The position numbers were made by a program, and so were the translations under genes. A stretch of DNA of 8,074 nucleotides from CAVSZB01 sp964420395 (lineage in GTDB: Bacteria > Krumholzibacteriota > Krumholzibacteriia > LZORAL124-64-63). Location of the stretch: the NCBI GenBank assembly GCA_964420395.1, contig CAYQTJ010000140.1, forward strand, positions 1-8,074. The letters run 5' to 3'. How positions within the stretch are numbered: position 1 is the first letter of the stretch; each line of letters starts with the position of its first letter. Positions 1-6,444 of this stretch are shown here, piece after piece. The notes under the pieces were generated by a model, which saw nothing but the letters and a program-made list of their open reading frames with translations, was not told the DNA's origin and did no database searches.

Positions 1-2
1 TC

Positions 3-770
3 CTGCAGCACAAGACCGATCCGGTCACGCTGACCGTGAACGCGCGCCCGACCGGGGACGGCGCCCGCACGATCACCTACCAGCCGGTGCGCAGCGAGGC
101 GGCCCTGATCTACGCCGACTGGGTGGAGAGCCGGCGGGCGATGACCGAGCGGCTGTCCGACGGGCAGCTCGGCTACCTGCACATCCCCGACATGGGCGCT
201 CCCGGCATCGCGGAGTTCATCAAGTGGTTCTATCCGCAGATCCGCAAGGCGGGCCTGGTCGTCGACGTGCGCGACAACGGCGGCGGCAACGTCTCGCAGT
301 GGATCATCGAGCGGCTCGACAACCGCCTGCTCGGCACCCGCTTCGGCCGCATCAGCGAGGAGCCGGCCACCTATCCGTACTCCTGCTTCTACGGGCACCT
401 GGCCTGCCTGATCAACGAGAACGCCGCCTCCGACGGCGACATCTTCCCCTACCGCTTCCGCGCCGCCGGCCTCGGTCCGCTGATCGGCAAGCGGACCTGG
501 GGCGGGGTGGTCGGCATCTCCGGCCGCGGGCCGCTGATCGACGGCGGCGAGGTCTACGTGCCGGAGAACGGCACCAATTCCCCCACCGGCGAGTGGATCA
601 TCGAGGGGCACGGCGTCGATCCCGACATAGAGGTCGAGAACGACCCCGCCGCGCTCATCGCCGGCGGCGACCCGCAGCTCGAGCGGGGCGTCAGGGAGCT
701 GCTGGCGAAGCTGGCGGCCGAGCCGCGCCGCCTGCCGTCGCGTCCGGCCGATCCGGTGAAGACGAGGTAG
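3..770 (+). CDS. Tricorn-like S41 serine protease, C-terminal part (5' end outside window)
   Basis: The reading frame is open from the first complete codon at position 3, so the gene starts upstream. The GTG at 36 is only an internal codon: the residues before it (VTLTV) continue into the visible fold. The family consists of tricorn-type peptidases, large enzymes that cut peptides released by other proteases. The first roughly 30 codons look like the end of a PDZ domain. The S41 catalytic core follows: YLHIPDM (His codon 180-182, a candidate charge-relay His), DVRDNGGG with the small-residue turn of the oxyanion region, AASDGDIF with the probable nucleophile Ser (codon 429-431), then KRTWGGVVGI and IIEGHGVDPDIEV with the probable catalytic Glu (codon 603-605). 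ASDGD, RTWGGVVG and GVDPDIEV are hallmarks of the tricorn branch rather than of CtpA/Prc proteases. The gene ends normally at TAG 768-770. The N-terminal propeller domains expected of tricorn cannot be checked here. The protein is probably intact and active. Confidence 0.92.
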   Translation: MQHKTDPVTLTVNARPTGDGARTITYQPVRSEAALIYADWVESRRAMTERLSDGQLGYLHIPDMGAPGIAEFIKWFYPQIRKAGLVVDVRDNGGGNVSQWIIERLDNRLLGTRFGRISEEPATYPYSCFYGHLACLINENAASDGDIFPYRFRAAGLGPLIGKRTWGGVVGISGRGPLIDGGEVYVPENGTNSPTGEWIIEGHGVDPDIEVENDPAALIAGGDPQLERGVRELLAKLAAEPRRLPSRPADPVKTR

Positions 771-802
771 GCCGGCGCGAGTCGGCCGGACCGCGTCCGT
801 GG

Positions 803-840
803 GACGAGAAGAACCCGCCACGGGGCGGGTTCTTCCCGTC
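803..840. terminator. Bidirectional intrinsic terminator between convergent genes
   Basis: A perfect 12-bp stem (808-819 with 824-835, arms GAAGAACCCGCC and GGCGGGTTCTTC) closes a 4-nt loop (ACGG). After one A/C mismatch it extends by four more pairs (803-806 with 837-840). The outer stem is A/T-containing, so each strand leaves a short pyrimidine, T-containing tail (TTCTTC) next to the GC core. It lies 32 bases after the protease stop and 25 bases beyond the transketolase stop on the other strand, so it can end both transcripts. There is no long U-tract, so efficiency is uncertain. Confidence 0.85.
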
Positions 841-865
841 TTGGGGCGGAGCCGCGGGCCGGGGG

Positions 866-3211
866 TCAGGCCCCGTCGGCCGCTTTCAGCATCTCCCGCA
901 GGCGCTTCATGCGAGCGTCGTGATCCCTGGCGAACCGCACCACGCCGGCCGCGATGCTGGCCGGGTCGAGGTGGGCCTCGGCCATGATCTCGTCGAGCGA
1001 GCCGCCGGTGCGCCAGCGGTCGTCGAAGTCGCTGGAGAGGGCGTACTCGGCGGCGAGCGGGTTGAAGCTCCAGTCGTACATCAGGCGCCGGGCGCGGTTG
1101 GTCACGTAGGTGCTGTCGAGGCGGTCGCCGTCGGAGAGCACCTGGCGGCGGTAGCCCTCCGGCTGCAGCGCGAACAGCTGCGGGCTCGGCGCCGCGACGA
1201 ACTTGACGTTCACGCCGGCCTTGTCGATCTCCGGCAGCGCGCGGATCAGGTTGTAGGTCGACATCGTGCCCTGGACGATCACGCAGCCGTGCTTCGGCCG
1301 GCCGGGGGCGTAGTCGCGCAGGACGTAGGCCCCCTTCGCGGCCCCGAAGTGGTGCCCGAGGCCGAGCTTCGCGCGGTCGGGGATGTCGACGGGCGGGCGG
1401 GTCAGGTGCAGGGCCACGATCGGCTTGTCGGTCGCCAGCGCCGCGGCCAGCAGCACCGGCACCTCGTTGTACTCCCACGGGTGGATGTCGATCACCTGGC
1501 CGTCGGGGAACAGCTGCGTCACGCCGGGCGAGTAGACGCCGAAGTGGGTGCGGCAGTCCTCGGCCGTTTCGGGACCGGAGTGGCCGGCCACCCAGATCAC
1601 CTTGCCCAGCTTGTAATTGCTGTCCTGCGCCATCTGGCTGAGCAGCCGGAACGACCCGTACTTCAGATACGAGAAGGAGCCGTAGGTGGAGCAGGCGGTG
1701 TAGAAGCCGTTGAACTCCGCCTCGGGGTCGGCGGCGAGGTTCACGGCGACGGCGCCGGCGCAGATGCCGCTGTTGGCGAACTCGGTGATCTCCTGCGGCA
1801 GCACCACCCCCTGCGGGCTCTTCTCGCGGTCGAACCAGCCGTAGCCCGGCAGGTCGTCGTAATTGGCGCCGAAGCCGGAGATGTTCGTGGAGTCGGCCAG
1901 GTCGGCCGAGCAGACCAGGAACAACGGGCGGCCGTAGTTCTGGCGGCAGTAGGCGTTGATCCACGAGCCCCAGCGCGCCAGGGCGGCGCGGTTCGGCTGG
2001 CTGGCGCCCGGCTTCGCCCACATCCCCTCCGGATAGGCCTCGAAGTCCCACAGTTTCGGGTCGTGCAGCGGGTTCTTCGCCTCGGGGATCAGGAAGCTCT
2101 TCACGTCGCGCGGCACGCTGTCGCCCAGCTCGACGAGACGGTCGGCGAGGTACTCGCAGGTGTCGCCGTTGCGCAGCACGTCCAGCGCCACGTTGAAGTT
2201 GGCCTCGGCGTGCCTGCGCAGCGCCGCCTTGTCGGACGGAGCCGGCTGGCCGGCGCCGTCCCAGACCACGCCGTACTTGTCGGCGAAATCCTGCCGGCAG
2301 TGCCAGAACGGCTCGCTGTTGAGCTTGTGCGGCGTGCCGTGGCTCTTGTTGTCGAAGACGTGATAGCCGCGCCCCTTGCGAGTCCGTCCGTACATCATGC
2401 CGGGGTGCAGCGGCGGATTGCCGCCGGCCGTCATTTCGAGCAGGGCGTAGGTGACGTCCTTCCAGTCGCTGCCGTCCGGCGCCTCGTGCACGTGCCAGCC
2501 GTACGGGGCGAACCAGTCGCGCGGGGTGCCGTGCACCACGGACGAGACCGGCTGGTTGTCGATGCCGAAGTCGTTCCAGTCGAGCAGGAGGAAGAGGTTG
2601 TCGAGGCCGAGGCCGTAGGCCGAGTTCTTGGTCTCGTGATGGCAGCCGGCCGTGTGGCCCCCCTCGCCCTCGATCGCGAAGACGTTGACGCCGGTGGCGC
2701 CGGCGCGCTTGAGGGCCAGCGCCTCGCCCGCGGCCGCCGGCGCGCCGTGTCCGCTCGGGCCGGTGTTGAACTTCACGAAGAGGTCCTTGCCCTCCATCTC
2801 GACGTGGCCCGGCAGGCCGCCGTGGCGGCGCAGCGTGAGGAGGTCCTCCCAGGTGAGCTGCCGCTTCGGGCCGCCCGGCACGGCGTACTTCGAATCGCCG
2901 GTGCGCTTGTGCATCGTGCGCAGCGCCTCGTTGAAGACCGCGAGGGTGCCGTAGACCAGGGGGGCGGTGTGGCCGGCGACGAGGACGAAACGGTCGCCGA
3001 AGCGCTTGCCGGGGTTGCGGATGTCCCAGCGCATGGCTCCCGACAGCAGCAGCGACACCATCATGTGCACCTTGGAGCGGCTGCCGCCGGGGTGCCCGCT
3101 CTGCCGGTAGTTGAGCATCAGGTCGATCTGCTGATCGATGACGTCCTTGATGATCTCCCAGTGCCGGAAGTCCCTGGCCTGCGCCTCGAACAGCTTCGTG
3201 ACGTCGGACAC
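866..3211 (-). CDS. Transketolase-family enzyme, large atypical form
   Basis: A cytoplasmic ThDP-dependent enzyme, most likely moving two-carbon ketol units between sugar phosphates (pentose phosphate pathway). The start is GTG at 3211: AGAGGAG (3218-3224) sits 6 nt upstream and the family homology begins soon after. In-frame ATGs at 3316 and 3244 lack this. That gives 781 residues against about 660-670 for ordinary transketolase. Against E. coli TktA (numbering from memory), the following are kept: GHPGG (H40), AGHTAP (H81), GLPGH (H136), GPSGHG, SHGTPH (H291), SADLADS, the catalytic Glu in ITEF (E477), and the AEDCRTH Asp/His pair (D552/H556). Sugar-phosphate contacts R408, H544 and R605 also appear conserved. 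The cofactor motif is altered: GDG is GEG (E183), with the matching Asn (N213) at the normal 30-residue distance, and the usual downstream Glu (E160 in TktA) is Ala188. The extra length lies mainly around residues 297-405, between the ThDP-binding and pyrimidine domains. It is probably co-transcribed with, or downstream of, the exonuclease gene. Confidence 0.88.
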   Translation of the reverse strand: MSDVTKLFEAQARDFRHWEIIKDVIDQQIDLMLNYRQSGHPGGSRSKVHMMVSLLLSGAMRWDIRNPGKRFGDRFVLVAGHTAPLVYGTLAVFNEALRTMHKRTGDSKYAVPGGPKRQLTWEDLLTLRRHGGLPGHVEMEGKDLFVKFNTGPSGHGAPAAAGEALALKRAGATGVNVFAIEGEGGHTAGCHHETKNSAYGLGLDNLFLLLDWNDFGIDNQPVSSVVHGTPRDWFAPYGWHVHEAPDGSDWKDVTYALLEMTAGGNPPLHPGMMYGRTRKGRGYHVFDNKSHGTPHKLNSEPFWHCRQDFADKYGVVWDGAGQPAPSDKAALRRHAEANFNVALDVLRNGDTCEYLADRLVELGDSVPRDVKSFLIPEAKNPLHDPKLWDFEAYPEGMWAKPGASQPNRAALARWGSWINAYCRQNYGRPLFLVCSADLADSTNISGFGANYDDLPGYGWFDREKSPQGVVLPQEITEFANSGICAGAVAVNLAADPEAEFNGFYTACSTYGSFSYLKYGSFRLLSQMAQDSNYKLGKVIWVAGHSGPETAEDCRTHFGVYSPGVTQLFPDGQVIDIHPWEYNEVPVLLAAALATDKPIVALHLTRPPVDIPDRAKLGLGHHFGAAKGAYVLRDYAPGRPKHGCVIVQGTMSTYNLIRALPEIDKAGVNVKFVAAPSPQLFALQPEGYRRQVLSDGDRLDSTYVTNRARRLMYDWSFNPLAAEYALSSDFDDRWRTGGSLDEIMAEAHLDPASIAAGVVRFARDHDARMKRLREMLKAADGA

Positions 3212-3217
3212 GGCCGT

Positions 3218-3224
3218 CTCCTCT
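3218..3224 (-). promoter_or_regulatory. Shine-Dalgarno site fixing the transketolase start
   Basis: On the minus strand this reads AGAGGAG, followed by 6 nt and GTG (3209-3211). The alternative ATG codons at 3244 and 3316 in the same frame have only GC-rich, hairpin-forming sequence or repeat sequence before them. The GTG is therefore the better start. Confidence 0.75.
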
Positions 3225-3246
3225 CGCCTCGGATGCCGCCTCATGG

Positions 3247-3279
3247 CGCCGCCGCGGGGCGGCGGAACCGTCTGTTCCG
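3247..3279 (-). other. Two abutting hairpins in the transketolase leader
   Basis: Within the 177-bp gap between the exonuclease stop and the transketolase start, two inverted repeats touch at 3263-3264. One is a 6-bp stem with a 5-nt loop (3263-3268 with 3274-3279, CGGAAC/GTTCCG). The other is a 7-bp all-GC stem with a 4-nt loop (3247-3253 with 3258-3264). On the minus-strand RNA they lie about 25-55 nt before the Shine-Dalgarno site. No T-tract follows, so this is not a convincing terminator. Because they share bases 3263-3264, the stems can form fully only one at a time. Regulation is possible but unproven; GC-rich DNA forms such stems readily by chance. Confidence 0.4.
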
Positions 3280-3319
3280 AATCCTCAAAGATGGCAGCCG
3301 GCGCCGGTCGGGGCAAGGA

Positions 3320-3438
3320 GGCCGCCGGGGCGATTCAGGCCAGAGCCCGTCCGAGATGGAAGACCTGCAGGACGGCCGCCGCGGCGATTCAGGCCAGAGC
3401 CCGTCCGAGATGGAAGACCTGCAGGACGGCCGCCGCGG
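3320..3438. repeat. 54-bp tandem duplication over the 3' end of the exonuclease gene
   Basis: Two adjacent 54-bp units (about 3321-3374 and 3375-3428) are followed by the first 10 bases of a third (3429-3438). Bases 3329-3384 match 3383-3438 exactly over 56 positions. Extending left to 3320 adds a single mismatch (3328 G against 3382 C). The unit is 18 codons long and in frame with the exonuclease. It carries the last roughly 15 codons and the TGA of that gene, so a second copy of the C-terminal tail (AAAVLQVFHLGRALA, stop) lies just beyond the real stop. Each unit also contains the 8-bp palindrome CCTGCAGG (3364-3371 and 3418-3425). Confidence 0.95.
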
Positions 3439-3973
3439 CCTGCGCGTCGTCCACGGCGCGGTGCAGCGGAGCCCCCCGGGGCACCCCCATCTTGTCGAGG
3501 ATCGCCTCCAGCGTCAGCCCGCTCGTGCGCTCGTCCCGCTCGGCCAGCCAGATGGTGGCCACCGCCCGGATGTCGAGCGCGCCGCCGGCGATGTGCAGAC
3601 CGTAGTCGAGGCCGCACGCGGCGCACTCCCGGCGCAGGAGGGGGATGTCGTAGTAGGCGCCGAAGGCGGCGATGACCGCCCGGTTGCGCGGTCCGTACCA
3701 CTCGACGAACCGCCGGCCGACCGCGGCGAAATCGTCCCGGTCGGCCACCATCTCGGGGGTGATGCCGGTCAGCCGGGCGATGAACGGGGCGATCGGATAG
3801 TCGCGCGGCCGCACCAGCTCGCTGAACCGGTCGATCACCTCGAGACTGCGCCGGTCGAGCCTGACGGCGCCGATCTCGATGATGTTGCTCCGCTCGACGG
3901 CGTTGTCGCCTTCGTCCTCGGCCGGGCAGGTGGCCTCGAGATCGATCACCACGATGTCGGTGGAATAGCGCAT
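3389..3973 (-). CDS. DEDDh 3'-5' exonuclease, ERI1/KapD-like (DnaQ superfamily)
   Basis: A 194-residue single-domain nuclease predicted to remove nucleotides from 3' ends of RNA or DNA using two metal ions in the cytoplasm. The five DEDDh residues are visible: D11 and E13 in VIDLEATC, D109 in AYYDIPLL, and H171 and D176 in HRAVDDAQ with the H-x4-D spacing. The EATC form of the first motif and the SNIIEIGAV strand are typical of the ERI1/3'hExo/KapD branch rather than of the polymerase III epsilon subunit. RLTGITPEMV is the usual segment before motif II. The ATG at 3973 places motif I at residue 11, normal for the family; the ribosome-binding site is weak. The 3' end coincides with the first (gene-proximal) unit of a 54-bp tandem duplication, and the stop used is the first one met. 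Substrate cannot be deduced. The next gene on this strand, transketolase, begins 177 bp downstream and has no evident functional link. Confidence 0.9.
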   Translation of the reverse strand: MRYSTDIVVIDLEATCPAEDEGDNAVERSNIIEIGAVRLDRRSLEVIDRFSELVRPRDYPIAPFIARLTGITPEMVADRDDFAAVGRRFVEWYGPRNRAVIAAFGAYYDIPLLRRECAACGLDYGLHIAGGALDIRAVATIWLAERDERTSGLTLEAILDKMGVPRGAPLHRAVDDAQAAAAVLQVFHLGRALA

Positions 3974-4207
3974 AGGGGGCGCAGCCTACCATCCGCTCCG
4001 TCGGGCGGCAAGCAGGGTCGGCGGCTCCGGACCGGGTGCGCCGGCGGAGCCGCGGGCGTCATCGAAGTGAATGATAGTCTCGAATCTGAATGGACAATAT
4101 TCTCCACAGCGTCGGCGAATCAATCGTAATATGATGTATTTAAATAACTTAATCATTGGTACGTCCGTTGCTGTAGACCTTTCGACCACGATCCGGATGG
4201 AGCTGCG
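3974..4207. promoter_or_regulatory. Divergent intergenic control region with AT-rich core
   Basis: This 234-bp gap separates the exonuclease (minus) from the metal-efflux operon (plus) and must hold promoters for both. Its middle departs strongly from the GC-rich surroundings: only 7 of 40 bases from 4118 to 4157 are G or C. Candidate elements are a plus-strand TATGAT at 4130-4135 with no good -35, and a minus-strand TTGATT (4118-4123) and TATTGT (4094-4099) pair with an 18-bp spacer. There is also a 10-bp palindrome TATTTAAATA (4137-4146) and a direct-repeat pair at 4062-4092. The plus-strand transcript would carry GGAG at 4199-4202, 5 nt before the ATG at 4208. I see no small ORF, RNA gene or clear Fur or MerR-type operator. 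Exact promoter calls are tentative; the regulatory nature of the region is reasonably secure. Confidence 0.65.
4062..4092. promoter_or_regulatory. Direct-repeat pair, possible operator
   Basis: TCGAA-N-TGAATG (4062-4073) is followed by TCGAA-NN-TGAATG (4080-4092), starting 18 bp apart on the same strand. The repeats sit between the candidate exonuclease promoter and that gene, and about 115-145 bp upstream of the efflux operon start. Direct repeats are the usual target shape for OmpR/PhoB-type response regulators, which include CusR/CopR-like metal regulators, although those usually have a spacing near 10-11 bp. A chance match cannot be excluded. Confidence 0.35.
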
Positions 4208-5125
4208 ATGACGATCCTGTTCAACGTTCTCGGGGTGATCCTGATCGCAGCGCTCGCCTGGCTGTTCGTCCGGCTCGGCCGGGCTCCCGGGCGCGAGGGC
4301 GGGCGGGAGGGACCGGCCGGCGGAAGGCGGGGCTGGTGGGGGGCGGTCCTGGTCGGCCTGGCTCTCTGCGGCGCGGCCGCCGGCCCGCCGGGCAGCGGGG
4401 ACGCCACGGCCGCTCCCGGGGCGGCAGCCGGGGACCGGCTGCCCAATCTCCACTGCCCGGTGCAGCCCGACCGGGTGGCCGACCCCGCGTTCCACGCCAC
4501 CCACGACGGCCGGGAGGTCTACTTCTGCTGTGCCATGTGCCGGCGAAAGTTCCTGGCCGATCCCGCACCCTTTCTCGCGCGCCTGCCGCAGTTCGGCGGC
4601 TCGGAGCCGGCCCCCGTGGCCGCCGCGGCCGGTGCGGGAGCGGACGCGCCGGACACCGGACGCGCGGAACCGGCGCCTGCGGGCCGACCGCGCTCCTTCC
4701 TCGAGGCGCTGGGACGCTTCCATCCGGCCGTGGTGCACTTTCCGCTGGCGCTGCTGCTGGCGGCGGGGCTGGCCGAGCTGCTGGCGCTGCTGGGCGGGTG
4801 GGAGCCGGGCCGCCGCGCCGTGCCCTACCTGCTCGCCGTGGCGGCGCCGGCCGCGCTCCTGGCCGCCGGTCTCGGGCTCGCGATGGCTGCGACCACCCGG
4901 TTCGCCGCCGACCAGGCCGCCGCGCTCGCGCTGCACCGCGCCGCCGGCCTGGCCACCTGCGGCCTGGCGCTGCTGGCGCTGGCGCTCCTGCGCTGGCGGG
5001 ACGCGGCGGGCCGGCTGCGGCGCGGACTCTTCCTGGTGGCGCTGCTGCTGGCCGGCGCGGCCGTGGCGCTGGCCGGGCATCAGGGGGGCGTCCTGGTCTG
5101 GGGCGCCGACTGGCTGCCGTTCTAG
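4208..5125 (+). CDS. YHS (TRASH-like) domain plus DUF2231 inner-membrane protein
   Basis: A 305-residue membrane protein leading the efflux operon; GGAG 5 nt before the ATG supports the start. In order: an anchor helix (about 4-21), a basic linker (22-42), a second helix (43-58), a YHS/TRASH-type domain (about 80-127), an Ala/Pro-rich linker, then a DUF2231 domain (about 165-305) with four helices (about 174-196, 205-228, 239-261, 273-290). The YHS part has HCPV (H82, C83) and YFCCAMC (C107, C108, C111) followed by KFLADP, the pattern of a soft-metal site. DUF2231 is recognised from FHPAVVHFPLALL and the closing GHQGGVLVWG. Basic loops at 22-42, 202-203 and 262-272 put those segments in the cytoplasm. 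That leaves the YHS domain and H172, H177, H243 and H291 at the periplasmic side. Co-location with cus-type genes suggests metal binding, delivery or sensing; this role is inferred. The outer-membrane factor gene starts 11 bp later. Confidence 0.82.
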   Translation: MTILFNVLGVILIAALAWLFVRLGRAPGREGGREGPAGGRRGWWGAVLVGLALCGAAAGPPGSGDATAAPGAAAGDRLPNLHCPVQPDRVADPAFHATHDGREVYFCCAMCRRKFLADPAPFLARLPQFGGSEPAPVAAAAGAGADAPDTGRAEPAPAGRPRSFLEALGRFHPAVVHFPLALLLAAGLAELLALLGGWEPGRRAVPYLLAVAAPAALLAAGLGLAMAATTRFAADQAAALALHRAAGLATCGLALLALALLRWRDAAGRLRRGLFLVALLLAGAAVALAGHQGGVLVWGADWLPF

Positions 5126-5136
5126 GGAGGTCGATC

Positions 5137-6444
5137 GTGCGCTGTCGCGACGGATTGGTGGTGGTGGCGGGCGCGCTCTGGTTCGGCGCGATCGGGGGCC
5201 AGGCCGCGTGCGCGCGGGCCGCCGCGGCCGCCGCCGACACGCTGGCGCCGGTTGTCGTCGACTCGCTGGTCGCCGAGACCCTGGCGCGTTCCCCGGCGCT
5301 GGCCGCGCTGCGGGCGCGGGCGGAGGCGGCGGGGGAGCGGGTGGCGCCGGCCGGGGCGCTGCCCGACCCGATGGTCGGGCTGATGCTGCAGGACGTCGCC
5401 TTCCCCGCCATCACGGTCGGCCAGGAGGAGATGTCGATGGCCGGCGTGGAGGTGCAGCAGGGGTTGTCCTGGCCGGGTCGCCGGCGGGCGCAGCGCGCGG
5501 CGGCGTCGGCCGAGGCGGCGCTGGCCGGGGCCGGTGCGGCGTCGCGGCGGCGGACCCTCGTGGCGGAGGTGCGCGCCGCCGCGGCCGAGCTGTACGCGCT
5601 CGACCGGGAGGAGGCGATCCTCGGCGCCGCGCGCGAGCTGCTCGACCTGCTGGCCGCGACCGTGGCCGCGCGCTATGCGTCGGGCGAAGGGGACCCGGAG
5701 GCGGTCCTGAAGCAGCAGCTGGAACTGGCGCGGCTGGACGAGCGGCTGGCCGACCTTGCGGCGGAGCGCGCCGGCGTCGTGGCCGGGCTGAATCGCCTGC
5801 GGAACCGGCCGGGCGGCGCGCCGCTGGGGCGAGTGGCGACGCTGCCCGAGGCGCCGGCCCCGGCGCCGGACTGGGCCGATTCCGCCGCGGCCCGCGCGCC
5901 CGACGTGACCGTGCAGCGCGCGGCGCTGCGGGCGGCCGAACTGCGGCTGGATCTGGCGCGGGCCGACGACCGTCCGGGCCTGTCGGCGGGCGTTGGCTAC
6001 GGCTACCGCGGCGGCTACGACCCCGTGGTCACGCTGCGGCTGGGGATCGAGCTGCCGCTCTGGCGCGGCGGGAAGCAGGCGGCGCTGCGCCGCGCCGCGG
6101 CCTGGGACCTGGAGGCGGCGCGGCGCGATCTGGACGGCGCCCGCGCCGACGCCGACGCGGAGGCGGCCGGCCTGGCCGCGCGCCGTCGGCGGGACGAGGC
6201 GCAGGTGGCGCTCTACCGCGAGGCGATCGTGCCGCGCACCGGCGCCGCGTTCGACGCGGCGCGCTCGGCGTACCTGGCCGGCCGCGGCGATTTCGCCACG
6301 GTGGCCGAGGATTTCCGGATGTGGCTCGACGCGCGCGTGGAACTGGCCCGGCGGGAGGCGCGGCGTTACGCGACCTGGGCCCGCGGCGAGGCGCTGCGCG
6401 GCGGAACGGGCGCGGGGGCCCCGGAGACGGGAGGCGGATCGTGA
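5137..6444 (+). CDS. CusC/CzcC-like outer-membrane efflux protein (TolC family)
   Basis: The outer-membrane channel of a tripartite heavy-metal RND exporter, expected to trimerise into a beta-barrel with a long periplasmic helical tunnel. The start is GTG at 5137, with GGGAGG (5125-5130) 6 nt upstream; the GC-rich frame stays open much further upstream but overlaps the preceding gene. The product is 435 residues. Residues 1 to about 28 form a signal peptide (hydrophobic core about 7-21, then Ala-rich). The mature chain shows the two similar halves of the TolC fold: VAETLARSPAL with ALPDPMVG (about 45-81) and QGLSWPGRRRAQR in the first, and the repeat-like APDVTVQRAALRAAELRLDLARAD, IELPLWRGGKQAALR and YLAGRGDFATV in the second. 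ALPDP and the wPGkr-type motif are typical of CusC/CzcC-type metal efflux proteins. A Cys at residue 25 (QAAC) is a poor lipobox, so lipidation, common in CusC, is not supported. The stop TGA overlaps the next GTG start, indicating coupled translation with the adaptor gene. Confidence 0.9.
   Translation: MRCRDGLVVVAGALWFGAIGGQAACARAAAAAADTLAPVVVDSLVAETLARSPALAALRARAEAAGERVAPAGALPDPMVGLMLQDVAFPAITVGQEEMSMAGVEVQQGLSWPGRRRAQRAAASAEAALAGAGAASRRRTLVAEVRAAAAELYALDREEAILGAARELLDLLAATVAARYASGEGDPEAVLKQQLELARLDERLADLAAERAGVVAGLNRLRNRPGGAPLGRVATLPEAPAPAPDWADSAAARAPDVTVQRAALRAAELRLDLARADDRPGLSAGVGYGYRGGYDPVVTLRLGIELPLWRGGKQAALRRAAAWDLEAARRDLDGARADADAEAAGLAARRRRDEAQVALYREAIVPRTGAAFDAARSAYLAGRGDFATVAEDFRMWLDARVELARREARRYATWARGEALRGGTGAGAPETGGGS

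Noticed and set aside
866..3211. Phosphoketolase or pyruvate dehydrogenase E1 (AceE) identity for the large ThDP enzyme
   Set aside because: The length is suggestive, but GHPGG, GPSGHG, SADLADS and the AEDCRTH motif follow transketolase. The GDGEAETG motif of phosphoketolase and the characteristic AceE segments are missing.
3212..3316. Longer transketolase N-terminus starting at ATG 3316 or 3244
   Set aside because: The extra 35 residues are low-complexity with no family similarity. The GTG at 3211 has a strong, well-spaced Shine-Dalgarno site and starts just ahead of the conserved region.
3320..3438. CRISPR-like array
   Set aside because: Only two adjoining units with no spacers, and they are part of a coding sequence, so this is a tandem duplication.
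3285..3992. Alternative minus-strand frame overlapping the exonuclease (235 codons)
   Set aside because: The product is Arg/Gly/Ala-rich and lacks motifs, while the 3389-3973 frame carries all five DEDDh residues.
4066..4100. Fur box or MerR/CueR-type operator
   Set aside because: GAATGATAG and nearby bases resemble part of a Fur box, but there is no 19-bp inverted repeat. No promoter with a 19-20-bp spacer and dyad could be placed.
224..4129. A plus-strand open frame of 1301 codons spanning several genes
   Set aside because: It lies antisense to the transketolase and exonuclease and out of frame with the protease. Its product is Arg/Ala/Val-rich with no recognisable domain, and it repeats the 54-bp unit as peptide. 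It is a by-product of few stops in GC-rich DNA.
5137..5215. Lipobox in the outer-membrane factor (QAAC, Cys 25)
   Set aside because: The -3 residue is Gln instead of Leu/Val/Ile. An ordinary signal peptidase I cleavage in the Ala-rich stretch fits better.
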